A stretch of DNA of 64,000 nucleotides from positions 1 through 64,000 of the forward strand of contig UBNQ01000005.1 of the NCBI GenBank assembly GCA_900466875.1. Reading direction: 5' to 3'. The notes under the pieces are model-generated. The model had not been told where the DNA came from. It ran no database searches and worked only from the letters and a program-made list of their open reading frames with translations. How positions within the stretch are numbered: position 1 is the stretch's first letter; every line of letters begins with the position of its first letter. A program made the translations under genes and the position numbers. The stretch is from Hyphomicrobiales bacterium (GTDB taxonomy: Bacteria; Pseudomonadota; Alphaproteobacteria; Rhizobiales; Rhizobiaceae). Positions 17,701-26,635 of this stretch are shown in pieces.

Positions 17701-18743
17701 CGGATGCCTTCCAGGAAATCGGCCAGGATCTGCGCGCTCGCAGGCCAATCCGGCAGTTTCAGACCCGCGGCGCGCGCGCCGGCTGCATAGTCCCGTCGCG
17801 CTTGGGGATCATCGAGCAGCGTCGTCAAAGCCGCCGCAAAGCGATCGATATCGCCGGGTTCCACAAGCATCCCAGCTGCAGGTGGGACCAGATCAGGGAC
17901 CGCGCCGCCACGGCAGCCGACGATCGGCAGTCCTCGCGCCATCGCCTCGGCAAACACCATGCCGAAACCTTCGTAACGGCTTGCCAAGGCGAAAATATCG
18001 GCCCGGTCGTATTCGGCGTCGATATCATCGAGAGCGCCGGTCACGACAATCCTGTCGCCCAGCCCATGATCGGCGATCTGCCGACGCAGAGTGGAAGCCG
18101 ATTCCAGATCCATTCCGTCGCTGCCCACGATACGGCAACGCCACGCTCGGTCGCGCAGCTGCGCGAGAGCGGCCACAAGCGTTGCATGGTCCTTGCGCGG
18201 CGTGAGAGAGCCGACGGCAAGGATCATCGGGGGTTCACCGTCGGCACTGCCTCGCGACGGTTCGGCGCGTTCCGTGCCCGGGATCGCCACACAGATCGCA
18301 TCCTGCCGGACGCCGAAATCAGAGGCCAACGTACGGGCCGTCTCAGGGCTTGTCACGACAATACCACGAACACAGGCCAGCGCCGCAGCTTCGCTTCGGC
18401 AAAGTTCCTGCGCCCGTTCTTGCAGAATTCCCGTCTCCAGTGCCAGCGGATGGTGAACAAGGGCAACCAGTCTCAGCCTTGAAGCTTCCCGCCGAGCAAT
18501 ATCGGGCATAGCGCCAAATGCCAGACCGTCGACAAGAACAAGGCTACCGTCGGGAAGTCCGGAAAATTGCATTGCCGTTGTTTCGAGCTCGTCCCTATCG
18601 GGATCAGGAAACCCATCGGGCAATCGCAAATGGTCCACCTGCCAGCCCAACCTGCACAGCTCCCCGATCATCCGCCGGTCATAGCCATAACCGCCGCTGC
18701 GGATCTCTATGTCTCCGGGAATGGCAAAGACGAGATGCGCCAC
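17697..18743 (-). CDS. GT4-family glycosyltransferase
   Basis: A 348-residue GT-B glycosyltransferase with a glycine-rich N-terminal start (SGGYGYDRRM), a C-terminal Rossmann domain opening LAVGSLTPRKDH, and the EX7E donor-binding motif in YEGFGMVFAEAMARG. It is a soluble retaining enzyme of the Glycos_transf_1 family. Starts are uncertain: a GTG at 18743 fits the beginning of the first strand (VAHLVFAIPGD), while a GTG at 18770 would overlap the pterin-synthase-like gene by 22 bases. It is coupled to the methyltransferase gene by a 4-base overlap. The acceptor may be the product of the pterin-like gene. Confidence 0.82.
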   Translation of the reverse strand: MAHLVFAIPGDIEIRSGGYGYDRRMIGELCRLGWQVDHLRLPDGFPDPDRDELETTAMQFSGLPDGSLVLVDGLAFGAMPDIARREASRLRLVALVHHPLALETGILQERAQELCRSEAAALACVRGIVVTSPETARTLASDFGVRQDAICVAIPGTERAEPSRGSADGEPPMILAVGSLTPRKDHATLVAALAQLRDRAWRCRIVGSDGMDLESASTLRRQIADHGLGDRIVVTGALDDIDAEYDRADIFALASRYEGFGMVFAEAMARGLPIVGCRGGAVPDLVPPAAGMLVEPGDIDRFAAALTTLLDDPQARRDYAAGARAAGLKLPDWPASAQILADFLEGIR

Positions 18744-18748
18744 GTCGC

Positions 18749-19147
18749 TCAAATCGCCGCCTCGTACCACGCCCGCGCCACATGGCTCTCATGCAGCGTG
18801 ATCTTCAGGCGCCGGATACGCGCACCGCCCGGCCCGAGTTCGCCGGCCTCGATGCGGTGGCGCAGGTCGTCGAAAATGTGTTTGGCCAGCACCTCTGTGG
18901 TGGTCACCTTCCCGCGAAATACATCCAGCTCGTCGAGGTTCTGATAGTTGAGCGGCGCAACGGCCTGCTTCAGCACCGTCGTCGCCAGACCGATATCGAC
19001 ACCAAGGCCGTTCTCGTCGAGATCCTCGGTCATGAAGGCCGCATCGACAACGAACGTCGCCCCATGCATCGCCTGGGCAGGACCAAAAACCTCGCGCGGC
19101 AGGCTGTGGGCAATCATCATGTGGTCGCGTACTTCGACAGCAAACAT
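18749..19147 (-). CDS. 6-pyruvoyltetrahydropterin synthase-like protein with altered metal site
   Basis: A 132-residue member of the PTPS/QueD family starting MFAVEVRDHMMIAHSL. The first zinc histidine (AHSL) and the HG of the second motif are present, but the motif reads MHGATF where the family has LHGHNY, so one zinc ligand is alanine. The catalytic cysteine normally a few residues before it is missing (GPAQAM). This divergent subfamily is therefore unlikely to do the standard PTPS or QueD reaction unchanged. The gene lies between an alcohol dehydrogenase and a glycosyltransferase, with gaps of 20 and 5 bases, and should share their pathway. The start was chosen by family similarity; GGAG lies about 12 bases upstream. 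Confidence 0.75.
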   Translation of the reverse strand: MFAVEVRDHMMIAHSLPREVFGPAQAMHGATFVVDAAFMTEDLDENGLGVDIGLATTVLKQAVAPLNYQNLDELDVFRGKVTTTEVLAKHIFDDLRHRIEAGELGPGGARIRRLKITLHESHVARAWYEAAI

Positions 19148-19167
19148 CGTCTGGGGATTCTCCGGTG

Positions 19168-20145
19168 TCAGATATAACGGATACGGTGGCACAACGTATC
19201 CGGATCAGAGAGGATCCGGATATAGCGGTCGGCGAGATCATCGAAAGCCGTCTCGCCGGAAATCAGATCGTCGAGACAATCATCCGCCAGAAGAGAGAGC
19301 GCTGTTTCAAGCCGCCTCGAAAGGGGCCATCTGGATCTTCTTGCCGCCGGCACGTGGCCGACCTGCGAACCGACGATCGACAGGCGGTGGCTGTGAAACC
19401 GTCCACCGAGGGGGACCACGGATGTCCCCTCTCCGTACCACGACATCTCGACGATCCTTGCCTCGAAGCCCGCGACAGCAATGGCCGTCGCAATGCCTTC
19501 GGACGTCGCCGATGCGTGGATAACCACATCGCTATCACAGGCCGACGTTTCCGCCTCATCGGGCAAGGCGAAGCGGCAACCGAACGTGTCGGCAAGCGCG
19601 CGGCGATCGGGATTGACGTCGACCAGCGTCACCCGCGTTCCCGGAATTTTCGCCGAGAGGAATGCGGCCAGCAGTCCGACAAGCCCGCCGCCGACGACGG
19701 TCACCTTGTCGCCGGCCAGTATGCCTGCATCCCAGATGCCGTTCAGCGCCGTTTCCATGTTCGCGGCAAGCACGGCACGCGCGGCCGGCACATCCTGCGG
19801 AACCGGGATCGCCATCACCGCCGGTACATTGAACCGGTCCTGATGCGGATGAAGGCAGAACACGGTCTGACCTTCCGGCCGTCCAATTCCTGCCTTGACG
19901 GTACCTACGACAGCGTAACCGTATTTGACGGGAAACGGGAATTCGCCGTCCTGCAGCGGTGCACGCATGTTTTCGCGCTCGCTCACGGGCACCGATCCCT
20001 CGGCGACGAGCGCCTCCGTGCCCCTGCTGATGGCGCCGAAGTGGCTTTCGACAGTGAGTTCGCCGTCGGAGAGAGGCGCCAATACAGCCTGCTTCAGTTC
20101 GACCTGCCGTTTTCCCGTCAGCCACAATGCGCGCGATGTCGTCAT
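19168..20145 (-). CDS. Zinc-type medium-chain alcohol dehydrogenase family protein
   Basis: A 325-residue MDR-superfamily protein. The Rossmann motif VTVVGGGLVGLLAAF and the acidic VTLVDVNPDRRALA show NAD(P) binding. The N-terminal catalytic domain has SRGTEALVAEG and YGYAVVGTV, but the usual GHE zinc motif is not present, so the catalytic zinc may be absent. It overlaps the glucosyltransferase stop by 4 bases and precedes the pterin-synthase-like gene by 20. An oxidoreductase next to PTPS-like, glycosyltransferase and methyltransferase genes suggests tailoring of one small molecule; this is inference. Confidence 0.8.
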   Translation of the reverse strand: MTTSRALWLTGKRQVELKQAVLAPLSDGELTVESHFGAISRGTEALVAEGSVPVSERENMRAPLQDGEFPFPVKYGYAVVGTVKAGIGRPEGQTVFCLHPHQDRFNVPAVMAIPVPQDVPAARAVLAANMETALNGIWDAGILAGDKVTVVGGGLVGLLAAFLSAKIPGTRVTLVDVNPDRRALADTFGCRFALPDEAETSACDSDVVIHASATSEGIATAIAVAGFEARIVEMSWYGEGTSVVPLGGRFHSHRLSIVGSQVGHVPAARRSRWPLSRRLETALSLLADDCLDDLISGETAFDDLADRYIRILSDPDTLCHRIRYI

Positions 20146-22070
20146 GTGGGGTTATCCGCCAATACCCGCGAAGGAATAGCGGGGTCCCGGTTCTCCTGAA
20201 CGGCCGCGTGGCGGCGCCAGCGACGGGCGGCATGCGGCACGAGCGGGCTCAGGACACGCGGCATTCGCGCCTCTTCGGGAATGGCAAACAAGCCGAAATG
20301 TGTGGTCCAGCGACCAAAGCTCGTGGAGGCCGTAAACACGGTGAAGGGAATGGACAGGCAAAGGCCGACCACCATAGGCAAGGTCCAGAGCAGAGCCGTA
20401 ATCCCTGCTCCCCACAAAAGACCGATGGCGAGGGTCATGCCGATGACCGTCTGCAAGCCCATGGACTTGAAGGCGGATGACCAGGACACGCCGAGCTGCT
20501 CGCGGTTCTGCCCGCTCCATGTCACGCACCGTCCGAACGGCAGACCGAGAAGAAAAACTGAGACATAGACCGCAATGATCGGCGCCATCAGCATCGAGGC
20601 GACGACTTCGACCAATGCGGAAAAACCGAAACGAAAGGGGCCTCCATAGCTGCGGACCGCACCCCTGGTCAGACAGACATCAAGCATGCCGGCAAGCTTG
20701 GGCGCGATGGACATGAAAAAGATCGCGGCGAAAAGGGAAAGGCCGAGCTGCAGATAAGTCGGATCGAAACTCGCCGACATGGCCTTCCAGGCGGCGGCGA
20801 AGGTTGCGGCAATCCAGGCTGGCGGCGCGACATACATCAATATCGCCTGCAGGACCTGAAACCGGCTGAGCATCTTCAGCCCGGGCTCGAACAGAAAACG
20901 CCAATACTGCATGTTTCCCTGGCACCAGCGCAGGTCTCGCTTGGCAAAGTCGGGGAATGTCGGCGGGTTGGCCTCGAAACTCTGCGTTTCGATCGGCAGC
21001 ACCCGAACCTCGTAACCGCCGCGACGCATATAGGCGGCTTCCAGCTGGTCGTGGCTCAGCACATATCCGCCGAGCGGCGGTGAACCCGGCAAAACCGGCA
21101 GACAACAGTGGGCCCGGAATGCCGCGGTACGGATCAGGGCGTTGTGCCCCCAGTAGGGACCACAATCCGCATTCCACCATGCCGCCCCCATGGTGAAGGT
21201 GCGCATGCCGTGCCGCATGCCGAACTGGAACATCCGCGCAAAGCCGCTGGTTGCAGGAATGCCCACCACCAGCGACTGCAGAATGCCGATTTCCGGCCTT
21301 GCCTCCATCGCCGCAACGAGCCTTATGATTGCATCGCCGGACATGACGCTGTCGGAATCGAGCGGCAGAAAAAAATCGTAGTCACTGCCGTACTCATCGA
21401 GGAAATCATGGATATTGCCGGCCTTGTAGCCGGTATTGACCTCCCGCCGCCGATAAACGGGACGGCTTTCAGCGGGCAGGTTAATCGCTTCCAAAAACCG
21501 CTCGAAACCGATAATCTCCGCGCGCGCCACCGCCTCGTCGGATGTGTCGCTGAGAACGAAAATCCGAAAATGGCGCTCGAGGCCCGTCGCCTTCAAACTG
21601 CCGGCCATCGCCTCCAGCCGCGCCAGTGCCGGAAGCGGATCTTCGTTTCTCAGGAACAATGTCAGCGCCGTCCTTGACGAAAGCACCTTCGGCCGGCTGC
21701 GCTCACCCTGCGGGTAGAACGGATAGATGCTGCGCGCTGGATCTCCCGGCCCATGCTGAAGCAGCAAACCTATGACAGCATTCCAGAAGCCCAGAACCGT
21801 CCAGGGCATGGCCAGCAGGAAACCCAGCAGCATGATGGCTTCAAAGACATCGATCCCACCGGGTGAAAGGATGCGAAACAGCCCAAATCCCAGCGCTGCG
21901 ATCGTCCCCACATTGAGCGCAAGCACGATGATGCGACGCACGGTGAGCGGCAATCCCGCATATCGGAAGCTGCCATGCAGCTCTGCGCCTCCCGGATGCA
22001 AGCGGTCACGCTCGAGGCCTTCGCCGGGAGTCGTCTCGGCGGGGGGCATCCGACTGGTATGCAAATCCAT
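20142..22070 (-). CDS. mdoH: MdoH/OpgH-like membrane glucosyltransferase
   Basis: A 642-residue family-2 processive glycosyltransferase of the MdoH/OpgH type. Two hydrophobic segments lie in residues 45-105, then a cytoplasmic GT-A domain with the donor motif LPLDSDS (D238, D240) and RDLRWCQGN (the QxxRW-like site), then a block of C-terminal membrane helices. OpgH makes the beta-glucan backbone of periplasmic glucans and normally works with periplasmic OpgG, but no opgG gene is present here. It is shorter than the enterobacterial enzyme (about 850 residues). A 232-base gap from the secretion genes may hold a promoter. The ribosome site is weak. Confidence 0.85.
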   Translation of the reverse strand: MDLHTSRMPPAETTPGEGLERDRLHPGGAELHGSFRYAGLPLTVRRIIVLALNVGTIAALGFGLFRILSPGGIDVFEAIMLLGFLLAMPWTVLGFWNAVIGLLLQHGPGDPARSIYPFYPQGERSRPKVLSSRTALTLFLRNEDPLPALARLEAMAGSLKATGLERHFRIFVLSDTSDEAVARAEIIGFERFLEAINLPAESRPVYRRREVNTGYKAGNIHDFLDEYGSDYDFFLPLDSDSVMSGDAIIRLVAAMEARPEIGILQSLVVGIPATSGFARMFQFGMRHGMRTFTMGAAWWNADCGPYWGHNALIRTAAFRAHCCLPVLPGSPPLGGYVLSHDQLEAAYMRRGGYEVRVLPIETQSFEANPPTFPDFAKRDLRWCQGNMQYWRFLFEPGLKMLSRFQVLQAILMYVAPPAWIAATFAAAWKAMSASFDPTYLQLGLSLFAAIFFMSIAPKLAGMLDVCLTRGAVRSYGGPFRFGFSALVEVVASMLMAPIIAVYVSVFLLGLPFGRCVTWSGQNREQLGVSWSSAFKSMGLQTVIGMTLAIGLLWGAGITALLWTLPMVVGLCLSIPFTVFTASTSFGRWTTHFGLFAIPEEARMPRVLSPLVPHAARRWRRHAAVQENRDPAIPSRVLADNPT

Positions 22071-22302
22071 GGAAGCATGCTTTCGGTGAGTGTCCAGAAG
22101 CTAAAGTTAGGCGCCGGTCGCCGTTGAGCAAGACGGCGGATCGTTCAAAAAGGCGGCTTTCGTCGTCACGAACGGGTGATCTCAAGAGGAGCGACGGCGA
22201 CTCTCTGGATTGGCCGCCGGCGGGCGTAACCCACGGATGCAACACAAGCGCAGGACAACTTCCTCCCTCCGCAAACCGGGATCTCACTAAGTGTAAAGCG
22301 TC

Positions 22303-24465
22303 CTAGAAACCAGCTTCACGGAAAAGAACCATGAGAACACGCCGCCACGCGCGTTCGGCAAAACTTACGCCTTTGGCATCGATCAGCATCACACCTTGCA
22401 CCGATCGCGATGGGAAAAGGGAGGCGCTATCGACGCTTGCCACCACGGCATATTGGGCAGAGACAGGCACCAGTCTCTGCCTCCTTCCTTCATTGACCGC
22501 ATGGACTGCAACCGCCCCATGATAGCGCGATGAGAGCTGCGGAACGTCTATCTCCCGTGCGCCCGCTTCCGCTATGGCGGCAAGTCTGATCGGAATTTTC
22601 GGCTGGGAAATGTCATCCGGGACAAACCAGCCGGAGGCGTCAACAGCAAGCCGGGAACTGTCATTGCCGGCCACATACCCCCTTGCGACGGACCCGGAGC
22701 CCGCCGAAAGAAAGGCGATCTGCTCGCTGCGGCCGACCCATTGTCCGGCCAGTATTTCGGGATTGATCTCGGTGATGGTGCCGTCGAACGGCGCTTTCAC
22801 GATCAGCGCCGATCTGCGCTCTTCCAGCCCCTGCCTGCGGGCGCTAGAACTGCCAAGCTCGCTCTCGATGATACTGCGCTGGGCAAGATCGTCCGCATTC
22901 GCGCCGACCCGTGCAAGGCGCGAACGGGCAAGCTCGATCTCGACATCGGCAATCTTCAATTCCTCGGTGATCTGCGGCGCATCGATGACGAACAATACGT
23001 CGCCAGCCTTCACTGTCTGCCCCGCGGATATATCCAGCCGTTCGACAAGTCCCGGCTCCTGCGGATAGAGACGCACGAACTGCTGCGGATAAATGACGGC
23101 AGGTGCACTGACGCGGGTCGAAAGCGGAAGGAAAGCCAGCGCAACCAGCAGTCCGACGATCGAGACCGTCACATAGGTCCGGCGTGTCTTGATAATATCG
23201 CTGCGCATGGCCCACCATTCCTTCACTTCCATGATGACGGGGCGGATGATGAAAAAGCCGATCTCGACGACGAAAAGCAGGATGCCGAGCAGCTTGATGG
23301 TGAAGTGATAAACGAGCACCGCGATGCCGAGATAGAGGATCAACCGGTAGATCGCGGTGGCGACAGCATAGACGGTAAGGATCACGTCCAGCCGCGGCGG
23401 AAAGACTTCCGGTGCCGGATATCCCGGTCTGAAGAGAAATTCCCGCAAGCGCCAGCGCATGTGCCGGAAACTGCGCGGCTGCAGATTCTCGATCCCGAGC
23501 AGGTCGGCCAGGATGTAATAACCATCGAAACGCATGAACGGGTTGAGGTTGACGATCAGGCTCAACACCACGCCGGTTGCCGCGAGCACGAAGACGGCGC
23601 TACGCAAAGGCCCGTCCGGCACGAAGGCCCAGGCCAGCAGCGCATAGGCTGCGACCGTCAGTTCCACCAGCATTCCGGCGGAATCGATCCGCAGCCTTTG
23701 CCGGCGCGACTTCAGCTTCCATGCATCGCTGACATCGGTATAGAGCAGCGGCACCATGACCATGAAGGCGACGCCCATGGTCGGGATGCGGCAGTCGAAC
23801 CGATGCGCCACATAGGCGTGCCCCAGTTCGTGCAAGCACTTGATGAAGATCACCGACAGGATCGAGATCGCCGCCCCTTCCAGCGAGAAAACGAAAGGAA
23901 ACGTGCCAATGAACGCATCCCACTGTCGGGATACGAGATAGAGCCCGATCAATCCGGCAAAAGCGAAGATCCACCAGAACGGCTTGCTGAACAGAAACGC
24001 CACATAAGGCCAGGTCGCCCGGATGAACCGCTCAGGTCGCACCAGTGGGATCTTGAAGAACAGATAATTGTGAATGAGCCGCATGAACCACGAATGGCGC
24101 GGCTGCGCCTTCTGGTGCAGCGCTCGCCAGGCTCCTCGCGTCGGCTGCACCAGAAGCAGATTGTGCTCCAGCATGCGCACGATGGTTCCGATGTCATCGA
24201 CGGACATGCGCTCGGTGAACTTCGCGTTGACGGTGCGCAAGAGAGCACCGACCGTCCTGCTGATATTCCAGAAGCTCAGCACCTGAAACATCTCGTAGGT
24301 AATGCGGAAAAAGCGATTGCGGATCGGGTCGAAAACCACCCAGGTCGGCGCGCCGGAGTAACTTGCGCCGACCCGCATGATCTGTAGATCCTGACGCAGG
24401 GCCGGCAGCGGTGCGTCCTGAGGCTGCCCGATCTGGGGTTGGGCAATCTGCGGCTGGCCGCTCAT
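22303..24465 (-). CDS. PqqD-like / M50 site-2 protease / HlyD fusion protein
   Basis: A 720-residue three-part membrane protein. Residues 1-16 contain QPQI-type repeats. Residues 28-108 resemble PqqD/RiPP-recognition domains (WVVFDPIRNRFFRIT, then TVGALL). Several transmembrane helices follow, with an intact site-2 protease centre: HELGH (H212, E213, H216) and NLNPFMRFDG (third ligand D314). After another helix near 430-450, residues 455-600 are a HlyD-like periplasmic adaptor with a coiled coil. Predicted role: recognise a leader in the cytoplasm, process it in the membrane and connect to the TolC channel. It overlaps the GAF-HlyD gene by 4 bases. The domain order is seen; the role is inference. 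Confidence 0.82.
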   Translation of the reverse strand: MSGQPQIAQPQIGQPQDAPLPALRQDLQIMRVGASYSGAPTWVVFDPIRNRFFRITYEMFQVLSFWNISRTVGALLRTVNAKFTERMSVDDIGTIVRMLEHNLLLVQPTRGAWRALHQKAQPRHSWFMRLIHNYLFFKIPLVRPERFIRATWPYVAFLFSKPFWWIFAFAGLIGLYLVSRQWDAFIGTFPFVFSLEGAAISILSVIFIKCLHELGHAYVAHRFDCRIPTMGVAFMVMVPLLYTDVSDAWKLKSRRQRLRIDSAGMLVELTVAAYALLAWAFVPDGPLRSAVFVLAATGVVLSLIVNLNPFMRFDGYYILADLLGIENLQPRSFRHMRWRLREFLFRPGYPAPEVFPPRLDVILTVYAVATAIYRLILYLGIAVLVYHFTIKLLGILLFVVEIGFFIIRPVIMEVKEWWAMRSDIIKTRRTYVTVSIVGLLVALAFLPLSTRVSAPAVIYPQQFVRLYPQEPGLVERLDISAGQTVKAGDVLFVIDAPQITEELKIADVEIELARSRLARVGANADDLAQRSIIESELGSSSARRQGLEERRSALIVKAPFDGTITEINPEILAGQWVGRSEQIAFLSAGSGSVARGYVAGNDSSRLAVDASGWFVPDDISQPKIPIRLAAIAEAGAREIDVPQLSSRYHGAVAVHAVNEGRRQRLVPVSAQYAVVASVDSASLFPSRSVQGVMLIDAKGVSFAERAWRRVLMVLFREAGF

Positions 24466-25844
24466 AGGCCGAACCGCTGGCGGATGACGGAAATCGGCTT
24501 GCGGAACAGGTAATAGGCGAGCGCGACCTTCTCGCCGCTGATCTGCGCCGTTCCGCGTATACCAAGCCGCATGCCGGGTTGCTCGCCGTCCAGCGCCGCA
24601 TAGATGCGATAGGCCAGCACGTCGCCCTCAATCATCCTTGCCTCGAAGGAGGCTGCCACCACCTTGGCACTGGCCGGGTTCAGAGGATCGGAATCGAGAA
24701 AGGCCCTGACCTTCGCCCCTTTGGAGACCGCAATCGCATCCGCCACAGGCACATCGATGCGAAGCTGCATGCGGTCGGGATCGGCCACTTCCATGATCCG
24801 CTCGCCGGTCGTCACCGGCCGCCCGATCCAATCGCGTCTATCGGTATAAATGGCGATGCCATCGGCCGGGGCACGCACGTCCGAACGTTGCAGCATGTCG
24901 CGCGCATAGTTGCGTTTGGCGGCAGCAACGGTCAGTTCGCTGCGGGTAATGGCGAGGTCCGCGCGCAGCTTCGGGTCGGACACCGCGCCCTGCGTCACCT
25001 GCATGAGCTTGGCTTCGGCGACGCGCACATCCTGCTCGGCCACGGCCAGCTCGTTGCGCAGCATCACGTCCGACATTTTCAGCAGCGGCTCACCTAGTTT
25101 CACCACCTGGTCGGGATTGACCGCAATGCTGTCGATGACGCCGTCCATCGGGGCCGCGATGATGCGCGGCGAAATCGGCGCCACCTCGACCGGCGCCAGC
25201 ACCATCATCGGCACGGGATAAAATCCGAGCGCAATCGTTGCCACCGCGGCAGCTGCAAGCAGCGGCTTCACCTTGATACGCCGCTTCAGCCGGCGTTCGC
25301 CGACAAGGGCTGACCAGGCGTGCGAATAGGCGCCGGACAGCCGGCGGGCGATCAGCAGATCCGGTTCGGTCCAGGGCACTTCCCGCGCCAAAACCATGCC
25401 GCCGAACACCGTGCCGTCACGCAGCTTGAGCGGCAGCCAGGCGATAAAGCGATAGGGGTAGTTCAAGTGCTCACCATCGTCCGGTGGGCAAAAGGCGGGC
25501 AGAACGAAATCGCAGGTCGCTCCGAGCCCCTTTTCGCTCCTCAGCGATTGCACCATCGCCTCGATCCAGCGGATACGCGGCGAGTTGCGGTCCACGCTGC
25601 CAATCGAGGTGACGGCCTTGACCATCAGGTTTTCCGCCTTTCCGGCGAGCGCAAACACCTGCCGGCACTTGGCGATGCGGATCGTTTCGTTGGCGATGAG
25701 GAAGGCGAGCTCGCTCACCGTCTGCGCCTGCCGCGCCTCCGCCTCTACTCGTAGAAGCAACTCATAGCCCTTGGATGCAGCAGAACCCGCATCCGCGGCG
25801 GCGGCCTGCGGCGGGCGAAGCGTGGCTTTGATATTCTGTTCCAT
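24462..25844 (-). CDS. GAF-HlyD fusion periplasmic adaptor
   Basis: A 460-residue protein with a soluble N-terminal GAF-like domain (about residues 30-185), one transmembrane helix (about 193-212, after RRLKRRIKVK) and a periplasmic HlyD-type section: a barrel-sandwich half starting APMDGVIDSIAVN, a coiled-coil hairpin, and a C-terminal beta domain. The arrangement places the GAF domain in the cytoplasm, where it could sense a small ligand and gate transport. Adaptors of this kind bridge inner-membrane parts to TolC. The gene is 3 bases after the short adaptor and overlaps the protease fusion by 4 bases, so all four are one operon. Confidence 0.82.
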   Translation of the reverse strand: MEQNIKATLRPPQAAAADAGSAASKGYELLLRVEAEARQAQTVSELAFLIANETIRIAKCRQVFALAGKAENLMVKAVTSIGSVDRNSPRIRWIEAMVQSLRSEKGLGATCDFVLPAFCPPDDGEHLNYPYRFIAWLPLKLRDGTVFGGMVLAREVPWTEPDLLIARRLSGAYSHAWSALVGERRLKRRIKVKPLLAAAAVATIALGFYPVPMMVLAPVEVAPISPRIIAAPMDGVIDSIAVNPDQVVKLGEPLLKMSDVMLRNELAVAEQDVRVAEAKLMQVTQGAVSDPKLRADLAITRSELTVAAAKRNYARDMLQRSDVRAPADGIAIYTDRRDWIGRPVTTGERIMEVADPDRMQLRIDVPVADAIAVSKGAKVRAFLDSDPLNPASAKVVAASFEARMIEGDVLAYRIYAALDGEQPGMRLGIRGTAQISGEKVALAYYLFRKPISVIRQRFGL

Positions 25845-25847
25845 CGC

Positions 25848-26600
25848 CTACCCCCCCGATGCGGGGTTGAATTCGGTCGGGCCACTCATGCCCGGCAGGA
25901 TGCCCTTGGTGTTGCCGGTAAAGCGACCTGTCACCTTCACCGTCTGGCTGACCGGATCGACGACGGCTGCGATACGCGAGACCTCCGCCTCTCTCTTTTC
26001 GCCCGTCTCATCGATAATGATTCCGAAGCGCGTTCCGGGCCTCAGCCATTTGAGCCAATTGGACGGAAGAAGCGTCTCGATCTCGAGATCACCTTCGCTG
26101 ACGATCTGCATCAGCGGCTGGTTCGGCTCAGGTGTCTCGTGTTCGTGGGCGCGCATGAAGGCGATCCGGCCATCGTAAGGCGCCCGGATGACGCAGCGGG
26201 ACATCTTGCTCTGATAGGCCTCCAGCTCAGCCGCCGCCTGGTCGGTCTTCGCCTTGGACAGGCTGACCTCGAACGTGCCGACCGCCTTGGAGCGTGCCAG
26301 CCGGACGTTGTTTTCATGCGTGATCATTTCAGCCCGCAGCATTGCTTCGGCAGACTTCACCTGCGCTTCGAGATCGCGGCAGTCGAAGGCTGCGAGAATG
26401 TCGCCCTTGGCGAAATTCTGCCCTTCGCGAAAAGGCAGAGACGCGATCGGAAAGATCAGATCCGAACCGATCATGGCCTGGTTCACGGCCTTGACGATGC
26501 CACGGAGCGTCTCGCCACTGTCCTGCGCATGCACCGGAGCGGTGCCCGACGCAGTGACCACGAGTGCAAGGACAAGACCCGGTACGTTCAATGTCTGCAC
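25848..26600 (-). CDS. HlyD/RND-type periplasmic adaptor protein
   Basis: A 250-residue secreted adaptor. The likely start is a GTG at 26600 with AAGGGAG about 7 bases upstream; it opens a signal peptide (LVLALVVTASGTAPVHAQ) cleaved near residue 26. The mature part has a lipoyl-like half (FREGQNFAKGDILAAFDC), a short coiled coil and the matching half (VIRAPYDGRIAFMRA), as in membrane-fusion proteins. It lacks a transmembrane anchor. It probably extends the periplasmic conduit between the two membrane-anchored adaptors and the TolC-like protein, whose gene ends 35 bases upstream. The frame is open further upstream, but that part is not a signal sequence. Confidence 0.82.
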   Translation of the reverse strand: MQTLNVPGLVLALVVTASGTAPVHAQDSGETLRGIVKAVNQAMIGSDLIFPIASLPFREGQNFAKGDILAAFDCRDLEAQVKSAEAMLRAEMITHENNVRLARSKAVGTFEVSLSKAKTDQAAAELEAYQSKMSRCVIRAPYDGRIAFMRAHEHETPEPNQPLMQIVSEGDLEIETLLPSNWLKWLRPGTRFGIIIDETGEKREAEVSRIAAVVDPVSQTVKVTGRFTGNTKGILPGMSGPTEFNPASGG

Positions 26601-26635
26601 GTCGTACTCCCTTACGCTGTTATTCCGGATCGCCG

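Noticed and set aside
22741..24387. 548-codon plus-strand open frame opposite the M50 fusion
   Set aside because: Low-quality composition (R, D, H, Q), no family resemblance, and complete overlap with a gene that has intact protease motifs.
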